Assembly: GCA_002633005.1 (NCBI GenBank) | Contig: NMRA01000233.1 | Location: forward strand, 416,180 to 480,179 | Reading direction: 5' to 3' | Length of the DNA stretch: 64,000 nucleotides | From: Phoronis australis | Lineage: Eukaryota; Phoronida; Phoronidae | Part shown: positions 37,901 to 52,900 of the stretch, one piece after another | Numbering within the stretch: position 1 is the first letter of the stretch | How the letters are laid out: each line of letters begins with the position of its first letter | Notes under the pieces: model-generated | Told to the model about the DNA's origin: nothing | Databases searched by the model: none | What the model saw: the letters and a program-made list of their open reading frames with translations, nothing else | Program-made: the position numbers and the translations under genes

Positions 37901-40900
37901 CTGCTCAACTTATCTAGATCACTTCTAAGAACTAACATGTGCCTGGGTATTTCCAACGTCAAGAAACCAAATTCAAAGAGTGCTTTCATTTTTATCTGAA
38001 AGCGCCTTCACAAAGTGCAATAAGTGTGCTTCCATGCGTGTCTAATTTTTTGCCGACCATGTTACCCTTCCCTGTTGTATGTTTCTTATGAATTCGTTCA
38101 ATACAAATCTATTGTAGTTATACTTGCATGTGTGTGGACAAGGATCAGTCCAAAATACGTACATGTAGACCAAATTCAACCATCATATGCATGTTTGTCT
38201 TGGAGCTCATCTTGGGCTTGCTCTTGCCCCGTGGCAAGTCCTTCTTCAACAAGTAAGTGCTAGGGGGTCGAGCGCCCGCTTTGGGGATGTCGGTTTTCTC
38301 AGGCTTACTTCTGCAATAATTTGAAACAAATTTATAATAATTGGTTTTGCTGGAGACTGTAGTTATGATAAAATGCTAATATCTATCTAGTAGATAATTA
38401 TATATAGTGGAATATTTTTACGAGAACATTTTTTCGAAAGTTAAAAAATAACCTTGAGCACATTTCTCTTCCAAAAGCCTTGAAGTTTTCAGACAATTCA
38501 TATTTAATGAGGTATAATCAAACATTCTTTTGGTTGTTACTAAAAAACTAACAAGCTGAAAAATGTATCATAGATTTTGAACAACCAGAAAATGCGGAAG
38601 AATTAACAAAAATCTAGGTGATCGATTTCAACTAAGAATGACAATCACTTGAAATATATCCATTCAAACATAGAGAACCAAAACACTTACTCTTCAGTTG
38701 CATTCAGAAAGGGCAAAGTTTCAGTTGTTAATCCATGCACAAACACCATCAGTGACTCAACAGACAGGCCTTTATTTTCCAGTAATCCAAAACTGATTCG
38801 CTTGAGAACTTCCTGCACTTTCTTGGCCACCTTGTGACTGTGGGTGGAGTCTAGAGCCTAGGGACAAGTAATTGGTTACAAATAATATTACATGACTGTG
38901 GGTGGAGTCTAGAACCTGCGGACACCAAATAATTGGTTACAAATAATATTACATGATTATGGGTGGAGTCTAGAGCCTAGGAACAACAAATAATTGGTAA
39001 ACAAATAATATTAAATGACTGTGGGTGGAATCTAGAGCCTAGGGAAAACAAGTAATTGGTGGCAAGAATTATATTACATGACTATGGGTGGAGTCAAGGG
39101 ACTGGGAGGGAGTTTCAAGTGGTTAATGGACAAGAATGTCATCACATGAGAGTAGGCAAGAGGCCAGAGGTCTGATAAGTGATTCGTCAGTAATGTTATT
39201 AGACGACTGTGAGCACAGTCTTAGGGTCTAGGGACAAATCTGAAGTTTAAATAAATGACTGGTCAAAATGTTATTACACAACTGAAAATCGTCTTAGGAT
39301 GGGCACAGATCAGGGCCTCGTGACCGATAAACTGCTTAATATAACACACATGACATTTGTTCAAAATATCAAGATTTACTATGTAAGATTGAAATGAGGC
39401 TTGCGTACTCAACCATTAGCGTGACACTACAGCTTACCTCCTTCAACGGTACCACCAAGGTACTCAACGACGACTGACTAATGAAGCTTGCTATAACATG
39501 ATAGGCATCATAGCTTTTGCTGCTCTTAGCTTCAGCCAGTTTGCTGACAATACCAGCCACTTCTTTCTCCTCAGCCACATTGCCAAACAGCTCTTCGTTG
39601 TAGATCTACAAGAGCCAGATCAGATTGCTTTAATACTCCAGTTTTGCTCAACAGGCTCGTTCTTATTGAACTTTCTTGCAACGTTGAGGTAGAAAAATGC
39701 ACTTCATGACTATGACCCACTCTTCAAAATGTCCGGCACTCCTGAGCTTATCAACAAGCGAAGACCAATACATTAGACATCCAACACTCATTTTTGCCCT
39801 TTTTGCCCATTTCTTGGAGCCAGCGTTCCAACTCAACGTAAAATAATACAAATTTGCCAGCATTACACTGGTGAATTATGTAATGACAGGAAACAAGATA
39901 GTGACCAGTACATTTGAATGTGAAGAAGCACGATAGGTGCTTAACACGTGTTGGATTGTGGGTGAACATTTTAGAATGAGAGTGGTGCTGTGTGTGTTCA
40001 GGTTAGGCTAATTAAACTCATGATGGCATACTTTTGTTAAGAATAATTTCTATTTTATGTCGCCCAGTGCTCCCGCCACCAAAGACAAACTGACAGAAAA
40101 GGCTAAAATAATTAATGCTATAGATTTAAAATTGGAAAATGTATAATACACATAACTTTCATCACACGTTTGGGCAATGCATCATATCACAGTACAAAAA
40201 AAAAACACTGTATTCAGTTAATAAGAACAAGGACTACGAGCTTAATGTGAAGTCATTAGGTATTGGAAAGATCAGAATTTGCCAAATATGAACAAAGGGG
40301 TGCTTCAGACAATGGGGCTTTAGAAAATGAGAGGCTTGTTCAAATTATAAAGCACTGACAGCTTCCGTTCAGAATTAAAGTTTTCCACTCGGATGACTCT
40401 CATCAGAAAACTGGAAATAGACACTTACCTGAATCAATGACTTCAGCGATGAGTCCAAATCACCAGGTTTGAGCGCAGCAGACACGTTCTTCAGTAACAT
40501 GTGAACCGTGAAACATAGAACATGCAGCTGCAAAAGGCAAGACAAAGCTTCAAAGTACTGAAGAAATGCTGGACTGATTCAAACTGCTATATTTTCAACA
40601 AAGCACGATTAGCACCACAAAACCCTTTACATGCTTCAAATCAAAGCACAATATGTTCTGCAAGAGGTTAGAGACCCCCACAGCTGAAATGTATGAGGAA
40701 TTTTATAGTGCAGGGTAAACCGTTTTATTTTCACCCAGTGACATTGTGGCAAGCAAATTCCAAATGCTACACTCTAGCAAACTAAGCTCTTCATCAACAT
40801 CTAAAAACTGACCAACATATTTCAGGCAAACTGCTGCAAGCAGTCTTCTTCTAAAAGAACCGAGGCAGTGTATGGACCTAGCAAAACAAAGCACCAATCC

Positions 40901-43900
40901 GAAGGGAGAACTTATTTGAACTTTCATTGTGCACAAACGTTTACCTGGTAGCCCCTGGTCAGCGAACCCCGAAGTTCTTTCACGATAAATGAGAAGTATG
41001 ATGGACCCAAAGCATCTAGAATTTTGCTCAGTGTATCACGCGCCACGTCTCGGATATCTTTAGCCCTCGACTTGAGGAACTGGCAGACTTTCAACAGAAT
41101 ACTGGAAAAGGAGACACTATCACAAAACCTGGTTTTGCACATCTCACAAAATTTCTAGGTTGGTCGACTTATTTTATGAATCAATTCTCCGAGACAATGC
41201 AAAATTAAACACACACCTCCTTGAGGGTTACAGCGATTGGGACAATTTTCTCCATTATGTGTTACCTTCCTACCAAAATTAATATCCCCAAAACACTGAC
41301 AAAATAAATACGTCCATTGGAAATTAAACAAATAAATATCTGTGGACTACGCTTGCGAATAGAGCTTTAATATCAAAACCAACAACTAATTTGACCTTCC
41401 TACCCTGGTAGAGTATAGCTGAGAGTTCCTGACGGAAAATTCTGGAGGAGTTTCACCATGGCAAGAGCAATAGGGACGCGCAGAATTTCACTGTCTTCTA
41501 CCACATGACTCTTGACTAACTTGTGCTCACCTTCGCTTTTAGACTGAAAGAACAAGCAGGAAAATTACTAAGCTCTGATTAAAACATGCTTTCATGTCAA
41601 ATAAACCACTTAAATGGGCCTTGTCTGCCATCACAAGCATTCACTGGCAAACTGCTGACAAGCCAATTATATTTACTATGATAACTAAGGTCACAGCACT
41701 CAACAATTGTGTTCTAAAATCTATCAATCAGTATTCATTTTCTTGAACGCTCATGGTGGAATGTATTTTCGCCACAAAATGCTCCACCCAAGCAAAACTT
41801 GATTGACAGGTACGACACAATGCCACAGCCAGACAAGATCTGCTAGCAGTGGTATCTGCCAATGGGCAAAAATTATAACCAGAAACTGCTCCGACAGGAA
41901 ATGCACAACTTATCACAAAAGTTAAGACATTTTCATTACAGAATCACTGGCGGTCACTTTAAATAATTAAGAAACTTTAATACATAGGTTTTACCAAGAT
42001 TCATCTATTCAACTGGGCACTTAATTCATGGGGTTCTGTCTGAAGGGGGCACCATGAATTCAGGACTGACACCCAGACAGACCTTCTGAATGAGACACTT
42101 GTGGAGGCGCGGCATGATATGTTCCAGTATGACACGACTGATACGAGCTGCCAGTGCAGGTGAACACTTGATCTTCTCATCAGCAGACATGGAATCTGGC
42201 TCATCTGCAGCACCAACAGAGGGCTCTGTCTCCATGGGTAAGTCACCACCGCTGTCATTATCTGCATCCATTTCAACATCTTTGTCATCTTGCTCCTTTA
42301 TTTCTGAAAATAAAAATTGGCATTGATTGAAGGAAGGATGGACGCTGGTGCTGATGAAGAAATGCATATCCTGTTTTTTTATTATATGAAGAGAACTACA
42401 GCACTAAGCAATTCACTAGGGGGCACAGCGGTAGTCGCATTGGTCTGAAATTCGCCGTCAGCTTTATAGGAACACGTGTCAAATTTCAATAAGATTCTGC
42501 AAGGAGTTTAGGAGAAACAGCAGCGGACGCCGTACACCCAGACAGAGTCTAAAAGAACATATTAAGTGTAACTTAGCTATAAACATCTCCAAACTGGACA
42601 CCAACAAATCACAATAACACTGGGGTTCAATCAATTGTACTCTTCACTACAAGAAATTGGTGGTGAGAAATCTAGCATTATGATTATACAATATGAACAG
42701 TGCATTACACTCCGAGGCAATGTCACGCTATCCATTGAATTTACATGACCCTCACGTCACTGAATGCACTCCTGATCAAACTACACCTTACCCTCTAGAG
42801 ACACAGCTTGAGGAACAGCCGGAAGGACATCAGCAGCGGACAGGTCAAAATGGAAGGCATCCAGAATTCCGACGACAATCCTGAAATGTCCGACAACACT
42901 TTGCTTCACTAATGCACACGTTGATTCTATCAATCAGTTAAAAGTTTTGAAAGTATGTGAAAATAATATTGAAATATTCCAAGAAATTTTGCAACTTGAC
43001 CCATCTAAAAAAACAGAATGAGAAAATGGATCAAGCAGAGGCCACTTTACATTTAAGGAAATGTGTGCGCCAGATACTTGTAATGGATGCTTAATTCAGT
43101 GTATAAAAACAAAAAAGGTACAGACCTGACAACAACTTTCTGATTCTCCATCATTTTTGTTAGCTGTAACAGGTATTTCCTAAGCACATTCACATATTTG
43201 TTCCAAGGCAGACGCGAGCACACCGCCGAGATTGTCTCTATTGAAGCATCCACCAGGTTCTGAACTTTACTGTACGTCTCGTCCAATAAGAAGGCGGTTG
43301 CTATAGGCAACAGGTAAGAGACAAGGATGTCCGATTTCATTGTGTGTCCGGACAGGTGCTTGTTAAGCCGACGCAGAGCACGTGCCCGTCGGTGTGTCTA
43401 AAAAAGCATTGTTAGAAGTGGAACTATCACGAGACATTCAAATGCTAGCATCATTATAATCAATACTTCCGACTACTAGTGGCTGGTGACGTTTTGATAA
43501 CTATACAGTACGCAATCAGATCACAAAATTTTAAGTGAACATGGCCATGTGTTTCCATGTACTAAGTGTGCGATCAGTCAAGTAAACTCATAATTGCAGG
43601 TGCCTCGCAAAACAAAGTGATGTTTGTTGTATTCAGTTGAATAACCAATACTCAAATGTCTTAGTTTACAAAAGACAAATTTTTTTTTGGTTTGATCATG
43701 AAATTTTCAACATTTTAGTTTTACCTGTACCTTACACTTCAACTTTTCAACAGGTATGCCTTACCTGTAATACATTTCATGTATCAAACAGGTTTTTGAA
43801 TTATACTTCAAGCTCTTATCACTTCCTCCAATATAGATGCGTTGATTTTCAAGTTTTAAACATGTTGTCCAACGCGTTTGAATTTCAAGTTTTCAGCATA

Positions 43901-46900
43901 ATTGTCTCACCTGGATATGTTTCAAGTTCTCAAAGAAGTCTGCCTCAGCGTCTGCGTCAACGAGACAGTACAGCTCGGAGAACACTGGAGCCGATGGAAA
44001 CTGACGCACAAGGACGGATAACAACGACAGAAACTCTTGACGCGGAGACTAGAACAAAATGATGCAACAGTACTATAATTACAACATATCTATTTACTGA
44101 AGATGACAAGTTCAATCTAAAAATCAAAACACACACTGGTATAAAAGTCCATGGAATCAACCGGCAAAGAGCACAGCTCAGTTTTACTTTCTTTTTCTCG
44201 ATTTTCTGCAGGCCAATGGCAATGAGATAGTGTCGCAAAATGTCGTAGTACTGAGAAAAACTGATAGGTTTCTGTCATATTTTAAGTTTCAACAAAAGGC
44301 ATTAGACAGTTACTATTACTTTAAGATAATGCTTACGTCTAGGAACTGTACATTTAGAACATGAAAGAGCCACAACTAAGACAAGAAATAAAACAAAATA
44401 ATTTCATCAATGTCATTGAATGATTAAACTGGATGAAAGACGGATATGTCATTGAATGATTAAACTGGATGAAAGACGGATATGTCACAGAAAACCAACT
44501 ACATAACGCGTCCTTAGGGGAGGACTCCTCCTGACACAACGCAGACGTGTGCGACATCTACGTCTGATGAAAATGCAGACCATTCTGTCAAAAATACCAA
44601 CTTACGTCCAGTTTGTGCCTAAGTCCAGCTCTGATCTCCCCCAGTATGGTGTCTGTGACGACTGGCTTATACAGCGCCTCACGTGTACTAATAATTCTGA
44701 TGACTTCCTGGACACAGAACGACGAACTGTCGCGCAAGGACATGTCGTCAATCTAAAGAGAGAAAAAGAATGGAAGAAAACAAAGTCAATTGAAAATCCA
44801 AGAAAATGACATTTCTCAGCACAGAAAATGACTCAGCATTACAGCTACTCTGATTGCGAAGTCCACTTACACTCAGCCGTAATGACAGGTAATTATGTTG
44901 ACCCTTAGTTATCCTAAAGGGGGATTGCATGACAATTTGATTAAATTTGGTGCATATTGCATTCCCTCATCAATACCCAAACCCAAACCCAAACATAGTT
45001 CATAATGATCATGGCTGCCACATGTTTAATAAGCTTCTTGCAGCGATTATCCACCATGGTGAATCGTTAGATTCGGACCATTTTACAACTTGTTGCTGGA
45101 ATAAAGAGATCCAGAATGACTCCACTATGATAACAACAGAATCTTCCTTTGAGGAGGGACAGAAAAGCCAAGCGTACATGCTATTTTATGTCTAATCGAA
45201 CACTTTCAACAGCTCATCTACATAATGAAGAAAAGTCAAGTACACCTACACTGAAGCCTGACAAGATCCTAGGCAGGGCAAGTATAAGTGTATTTATATG
45301 TATATATTTACATCTGCCAAGCTTAGAATTTAATTATCTCTATTCTTTTTTTTCGACATCACTACTAAGATCTGTCATGATTGCTCGTCCATTAGAAGTT
45401 GACACTTGGCTCTGGTGATGTTCCCTTGGCAGACCTACCAATGACTACTTTCTAAGAAGGATAATTCAGACGTTTATTTCAATAACCACTTGAAAGATAG
45501 ATAACACTGAAGGCAGAGTAACATTTGGGCACTTGGCATAATATAATAAATATAATAAACTGCTTCAGAGCACAGTGGTTATATTGGTTTTAGGTATGGA
45601 TAAAATGAAATACCTTTTTCATACTATGTACCATGACATCTACATAAATTCACATATGATATCCGACAAGACATTAATATAGATAAAGAGCTTGACGAAT
45701 TGTTCAAAAACGGATAAGGTATGAATTGAAGGAAAAAATGACAGACAATGCAGTACAAGCCAAAGCACTCAGACAAAATGACCCAGAATTTCATGTCATG
45801 AAGGCTGGGCAGAAACTGAACTCATGATCAAAGTAGTCTTCCCTCATAACGGAGAATGAAGCGGAGTTAACAGGCAAGTTAGTAAGGTGGATAAGTCAAT
45901 CTGTAATTAGAATTTTGACACCCTTACAGTTACTACCAGTCACTTTTGCTGTTAACAAAATAAGCCGTCATGACGGAATTTTGTCCAATTACTTTTGTCT
46001 TGTACCGTAACAACAATGGAGAGACTCTTCACTGCAATCTTACATTATTGATGAAGAAACAGCAGTTATATACGATCATCCGCAGAAGAACAGCAGACGT
46101 CTCATCAACGTACTGCAACTTGTCTTTGATGTCCTGGAAAGCCTCCAGTCGCAGAATATAGTCTGGTTCTTCCACGCGACGCTTGTCCCAGGAATTTAGC
46201 TAGAAAAACATGCCACAATGCAAAATCTAATTTTCTGAGATTTGACTCTGGGCATGGAATCGAACGTAGAACCCCACGGTCACAGTCTTAGGCTGCGCTA
46301 GTGGAGCCCAATCCCACTTGATAAATGCCACAGAGTATTTCAAGCGTATTGAACTGGTCACTGACATTGATCACAGTGGAATGGCTGCCAGACAACGGTG
46401 AGAATTGGTGATTTGTAGTTGTAATAAAAGCACAAATTAAGTCAAAATGACTTTTGTTGTTTTAGAGTTCTAGTCAAAGCTAATAACTTCAAGAAGTGTA
46501 TCTCATCCATCATTTGCCTTGCGGTCATAAAACCCAATAATGCCCCCTTAAATATCACTCCTCTTAAACTAAAGCTACTATCTACTCCACTGTCATCAAA
46601 AGACTAATTTCTTTATAATACTAAATCTCTTGAATATGTGAGTGGATAGAATTGTATACATTTGTATGAAAATGATTTATTTACATTCGTAATCATATGT
46701 CATTGTAATTTTAACATCAGTTTTTTTAATTTATGTATTTGTGTATAATAATTGTAATATATAGATTTCTTTGTATTTATTTAACCCAGATATAATGCCT
46801 CTTGGCACTTTCTGGGTTATGTATATTCATTGTATTGAAGATTTCGTAATAAACATTAAAAAAATCAAAAGGCTAACGTTTGATTCACAGCTTTTTTTAT

Positions 46901-49900
46901 AGCTTTTTAGAACGCAGGTTTTTAATATGTAACAGATTCAAAAGGAAACAACAAAAGATTTGGCGATTTAGTCTAAAAAACTAGCTGTGTCACCTGCTGC
47001 TGTAAATTAGTATTTCCTCTGAAAGACAGAAATGTCATTCAAGAGGGCGGCAGTCTTCCCTGACAGACATTGAAAACCTGCCCACAGCATTAGTCAGCCT
47101 TGTCAAGTTTGAAGACTATTCTAAGTAATCAGTTTATTGCAATCTTTTGAAGTCTGATGAGGGTCACAGAGCACTATTTTGGTTCAAAGTTTTAAGTGAT
47201 ATAGTCACAGTTTATTCTAACTGTTATGACTAATACAACATTTAGTATGTGTTTGCGATCAATAATGACCAATAACATTCAAAATATTTTTAGCTGAATG
47301 CGAGACCAACCTTCAGCACCACCTCAGCCAAGAACATGTGCTTGCTGTCACGTGCTGCCACCACTTGGAGAATGTCACACAGTAGAGTTCTTGAACGCTT
47401 ATCTTGGATGGAGCCAAACAGCGGAGACAGAACCCTGAACATATAATCAATATCATTTTATATACCTTATATTTCACAAGAATATGAATAACATAAAGGC
47501 TTCTCAACAGGATATTTCATTCATTTTCACTTGACAAAATTCACCCAAGATTCATCTTTTGAGCATAGGTAGATAATAAGTATTACTTATTACATACTTA
47601 TAGTACTAAACGAGGTACAACTTGTGAAACCACTCACTTAATTATCCTGACAGAAATCATGAATTTAAAGCTCATTTCATGGGAAGACCTTAATAAATTA
47701 TTTTCTGATAAGCTATAACAAGAGCAACGCAGAGCGTTGAAATGCGCCCACAATTGCACCGTATACGGTATCCTTCTAGGGTTGTTTATTGGTACCATCA
47801 AGTGGCCAGTAGAGGGCATATATGTAGTACGTTGTACTTTGCAAAATGGAAAGGCATGGTCATTGTCTCCTCAATAGGATAGGGGCAAAATGTGAGTGAT
47901 CTTCATAATAGAAGCACATCCTATACATCAGTTGCTTAAAGCACCACAGAAACTTAGAATTAAAAACAAATTTACCAACATAAATTTAGTAAAGATCCTG
48001 CAGACGGTTTGGGAGATACAGCCATGGGCGCAAAATAAACTGCCACTAGGAGGCGCCACAGTAATCAAAGTCATGGGAAATTCAGCGTCAACCGTCCTCT
48101 TCATAGTAAGAACATACATGCCAATTTTCACAATCATACTTAGAGCGGTTTGGTTGATAGAGGGGTGGACGCCATCCAAAAATGGGAGGATAGCGTCATC
48201 GCACTAATAGGTGCCTACATATCAAATTTCATGAAAATCCGTTAAGGACTTTTGAAGATACACAGGTAAACGTAAAAAAATAAAATTGCCACTAGGGGGC
48301 ACACTAGTAGTCGGATCCGTCCAAAAGTCATCATCTTCCATTGTTAACATCATATAAATATACTTACACAATTTCGTAAAGATCCTGCGAACGGTTTAGG
48401 CGCAAAAAAAACAAAACTGCCACTAGGAGGCGCCACAGTAGTCGAAATCGTCGGAAAATCATTGTCAACCGTCCTCTACATAGTAAGCATATACTTGCCA
48501 ATTTTCACAATCATCCTTTGAGCGGTTTGGTTGATGGAGGGGTGGACGCACAAAACAGACTCGAAAACAATAAAAATGGCCACTAGGTGGCGCAAACTAT
48601 GTCGAACCCATCTGAAAACGGAAGGATAGCGTCACCTCACTAATAGGTGCCTACATACCAAATTTCATGAAAATTCGTTCAGGACTTTTGAAGATACAAA
48701 GGTAAGCATAAAAAACTAAAATTGCCACTAGGGGGCACATCGGTAGTCGGATCCGTCTGAAAGTTCGCACATGCCGTCCCATTCACGAATGGAACATATG
48801 TGCCAAATTTCATGAACATATGTCAAAGAGTTTTGGAGATAAAGCAGCGGACGCCGGACGGACACCGCCTGGACGGACGGACGGACGGAGATGACGGCTT
48901 AATGCGTCCACATATAAATATGTGGGCGCATAAAAAGGGGGTCCCCAAAGAAGTAGCTCAACATTTGTGTATTATGACAAATATATACATCACAAGGCAA
49001 AAATCAATGAGCAACTATATCATGCTTTGACCTACCCCAAGAACTGCTCTGGGTTGTCAGCCAACTTCATCAGGTTGCTTACTGCTCGCAAGATGTCGAG
49101 TTCAACTTCGGATGAGCGAGAGACATTCTTTGACAGGAAGGGAAGCAACAAACGGATCAACTCACAGCTCGTCTCTGGTTCTTTGACGAACACACTGATC
49201 CTAAGGAATAACACAAAGGGTAATATACATCAATATGGTCTTGCGGTTACTGGAAACTTTCATAACCAAGCACAAACTAAATCTTTTATCACTGAAACTT
49301 ATTACCAACAGGAAAATAACATCACGCTTACGACGATATGACGGCATTTTTGAAGAAATCACATTTTTGAAGAAATCACGTTTTTGAAGATAATGTCATA
49401 AATTTCACATCTAAGAATCTATTTGCACAAAGCTTGCAAATTTTGTTACTTTAAATCACTGGCTACAACAGTGCACCCAGGATTTTCTACTAAGGCCTTT
49501 TGCACCCAAAAATTCGGCAGTCTAAAACCGAGAAATCCAATCTTTCCAAGAAATACGTAAGAACTCACTAAGATACAAAATGATTGACAGCTTACTTTGA
49601 CAAGATATTGAGCTCCCTGGCGGGAAAGTTGTGCTTCTTCACCGACTGTCCAGACAAAGATTTGACTACTCCTCTGATGTGCCGCAAGATGTCGCTCACA
49701 TGTGGTAATAATAACTTCGTACCCACTGACAGTGACTCTGCAGTGAAAGGTCAAAGGTTACAGACCATGGTCTCTTACATACGTAAGAAATACACATACT
49801 TTGTTTGCCATGTCACATAGTCAAAGACTAAATATTAAAATAAAATTTTAAAAGATTTTGAGAAAATTCACATAATACAGTCTCCCTGACAGGCATTCAA

Positions 49901-52900
49901 ATATGCCAATATGAAAGATTGTAATCACAAGGTCATCCTTAATCATAAATCAAGTATTTTTTAATCTCTGATCATTTAATTTCACATAAAAGTACAAAGC
50001 GTAATTGAAGAGATATACTCAAAATCAAAACTTTGTACAGCCTAAAAATATGTCATCTGAAAATGGCGTTGAAAATATGTTGGAAACATTTCAAGTCTTG
50101 TCAGTCTAATAATAGTGAAAACAAAAAACCTGCCATTTTCAATAGAACTACTGAGCAGAGCTTGAGGCAGAACTAGTTCTCGTCTTTTTTGTTCTTCAGT
50201 TGAAAAGTCGGGAATAGTCAACAAGTTGTCGACGATTTCCATGATAGTGCTGACGACATTCAAGTGGACGTTATTGGCCAGCAGAAGAGTGAAGACAGGA
50301 TGAAGGACAGAGACATCTTGTGGCGACTTGCGTGTTGACAAGAGCGGAAAGTACCTGAAATAGCAATGCCATGCTTAATGGATGCCAGGAAATGCACAAA
50401 AACTTGATGTAGCTTCCTGATGCAGAGGTTTTCTGCTTAGATAAAGTAACTGACTCTCCATTTGGCATGGAAAGCCGAGTACAGAGTAAAACCATTTAAA
50501 ATAAATCACAATTAAAGTGGATTTTCGGTTAAAGCTGTATTTTGCATTGTTTGGCTGGTTACAACATGAAAATCGAATTGGTCTCATAATAATATTCCTT
50601 ACTGTGATAGGATTCCATTTCCGTTACCAACTCAAGCCACAGGCAATGCATAGATTTGCCATTGTTTAATTCGCAATTTTAGGGCTTACAAATCCCAACA
50701 ATTTCTGAAGCATTTTCTCAAGTCAATGTGCCCAAACAAACTCTGGAGCATTTTCTTGAGACAATGTTCTTGTTGGTAATGGAGATAGAACCCAATCACG
50801 CTAAGGATACTGATGAAACCAATTTTATAAGAGAGTAAGTCCAAATCCGATTTTCATTTTTAATTCAGCTAAACAGAGCAAACTGCAACTTAAAGGATGA
50901 AATCTGAAAATATCCAAAATAAATTGAAAGTGACTCAATCTACCTGCTGTCATGACTCCAAACATTGAAGAGCTTTAGTAAGGGAGTTGGGTGGTAGAGA
51001 CCTTCGTAAGACAATTTATCAACCTAAAGACAAGTAGAACAAGTAAGAAACAACTGCCATATTGTTTATAAGACTCAGTTAAGCCCTGTTCACACTTAGT
51101 GATTTGTCTGCAATTTATGGTTGCAGGGAGTTGCAGTTGGCGTTCCAGACAAATCGATAAGTATGGACAGGTCTTTGAAGCTGAAGCATAGCTTGCCAAT
51201 CGACAGTCAGGAGACAACTTTGCAAGTGCAATGAAGTATCCACACTCATCGACAAGTTGTTCCTTGACAGTCCCATTGCAGGCAAATTGTTAAGTGTCAA
51301 AGCCCTTTATGATTCGTAACCTTAACAAAAAAGGAAGCCATTGTTCAGTTTTACTACCAATATCTAACCATGACAAAAAACTTAACATTGCACCAGGAAT
51401 TCATATAAAATACAAAATAATGCACAAAACAAAACAAAAAAATTACATAAGCCTGGACGCAATTGTGTCACTAAGAATGGTGAATAAGAACATTATACAA
51501 TTCAAATATAAAAACCACTTGCAAAGATTAGGTTGCTCTAAATGTACTGCAATCACTTGGTGACAAACTGCCAACGAACCTGAGGCCACACAGCAGCGTG
51601 TAGGATGGCTTCCAGCTCAGTGGGGGAGAATGGATAACTGGAGAATGATGAGAAGAACTAAAATAAAATAAATCGCACGGTTGAAAACAGCCAATCAGAC
51701 GGCAGAAGGAATGCATTGGATTTCGCAAGAAATCCCAAAAAACAGCACGCATTTTGCATTGTTTTCGGATGCAAGGTGAGTGATTCAGGTCAAGAACACA
51801 CCAGGGCTTGGAATGACCCATGACAAAAAAAGAGTAAAAATTTCCAGATGGTGTATTGTTCTACAAATAGGCCTATATAAAAGACACTTTTGTGTTGAAA
51901 AATTTAACTGAAATAAACGTTTTTTATGAATAAAATCAAAATAATGATCAAAAAGAGGACACTGGTAATCAAATACAAGAGCAATGCGGAGCGTTGAAAT
52001 GCACCCACAAATGCATCGCAAATGGTGTGCTTTTAGGGGTTTTTGTTTGTATCATCGAAATGGCCACTAGATGGCACAAAATACGTCGAATCCGTCTGAC
52101 AACCAGAAAATGTTACCGTTTCTTTAAAAGAAAGACATTTACCAAATTTCACTAAAATTGGTTAAGGAACTTCAGAGAAACTTAGGAAAATGAGAAAAAA
52201 TGAAACTGCCACGAGGGGCACAGTGTTCGTCAGATCCGTCTAAAAGTCGTCGTCTGCTCTTGCTAACTTCATTTAAATACATGTGGTAAATTTAATAAAG
52301 AACCTGCAGAGGGCTTAGGAGATACAGGTACGGGTGCAAAAAAAAAAACAAAACTGCCACTAGGAGGCACCACAGTACTCAAAGTCATTGGAAAATCATC
52401 ATCAACTGTCCCCTTCATAGAAGGAACATACATGCCAACTTTCACGATCATCCTCAGAGTGGTTTGGTTGGCAGAGGGACGGATGCCAAAAAACAGACTC
52501 CAAAACAACAAAAATGGCCACTAAGTGGCGCAAACTACGAATCCATCCGAAAACGAGAGGATAGTGTCATCTCACTAATAGATGTCTAAGTGCCAAATTT
52601 TATGGAAATTTGTTGAGGACCTTTGAAGATACAGAGGTAAACGTAAAAAACTAAAACTGCCACTAGGGGGCACACCGGTACACCGATCTGTTTGAAAGTT
52701 GTCGTCGTCGGTTGTCAACTTCATATAAATATATTTGCTAAATTAATAAAGATCCTGTAGAACGTTTAGGAGTTACAGCCATGGGCGCAAAAACAAACAA
52801 AACTACCAATAGGAGGCGCCACTGTAGTCAAAGTCGTTGGAAAATCATCGTCAAATGTCTTCCTCATAGTAAGAACACACATGCCAATTTTCATCCTTAA

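Noticed and set aside
44354-44420. C/D snoRNA in a UTP20 intron (TGATGA on minus strand)
   Set aside because: No CTGA D box or terminal stem at a suitable distance.
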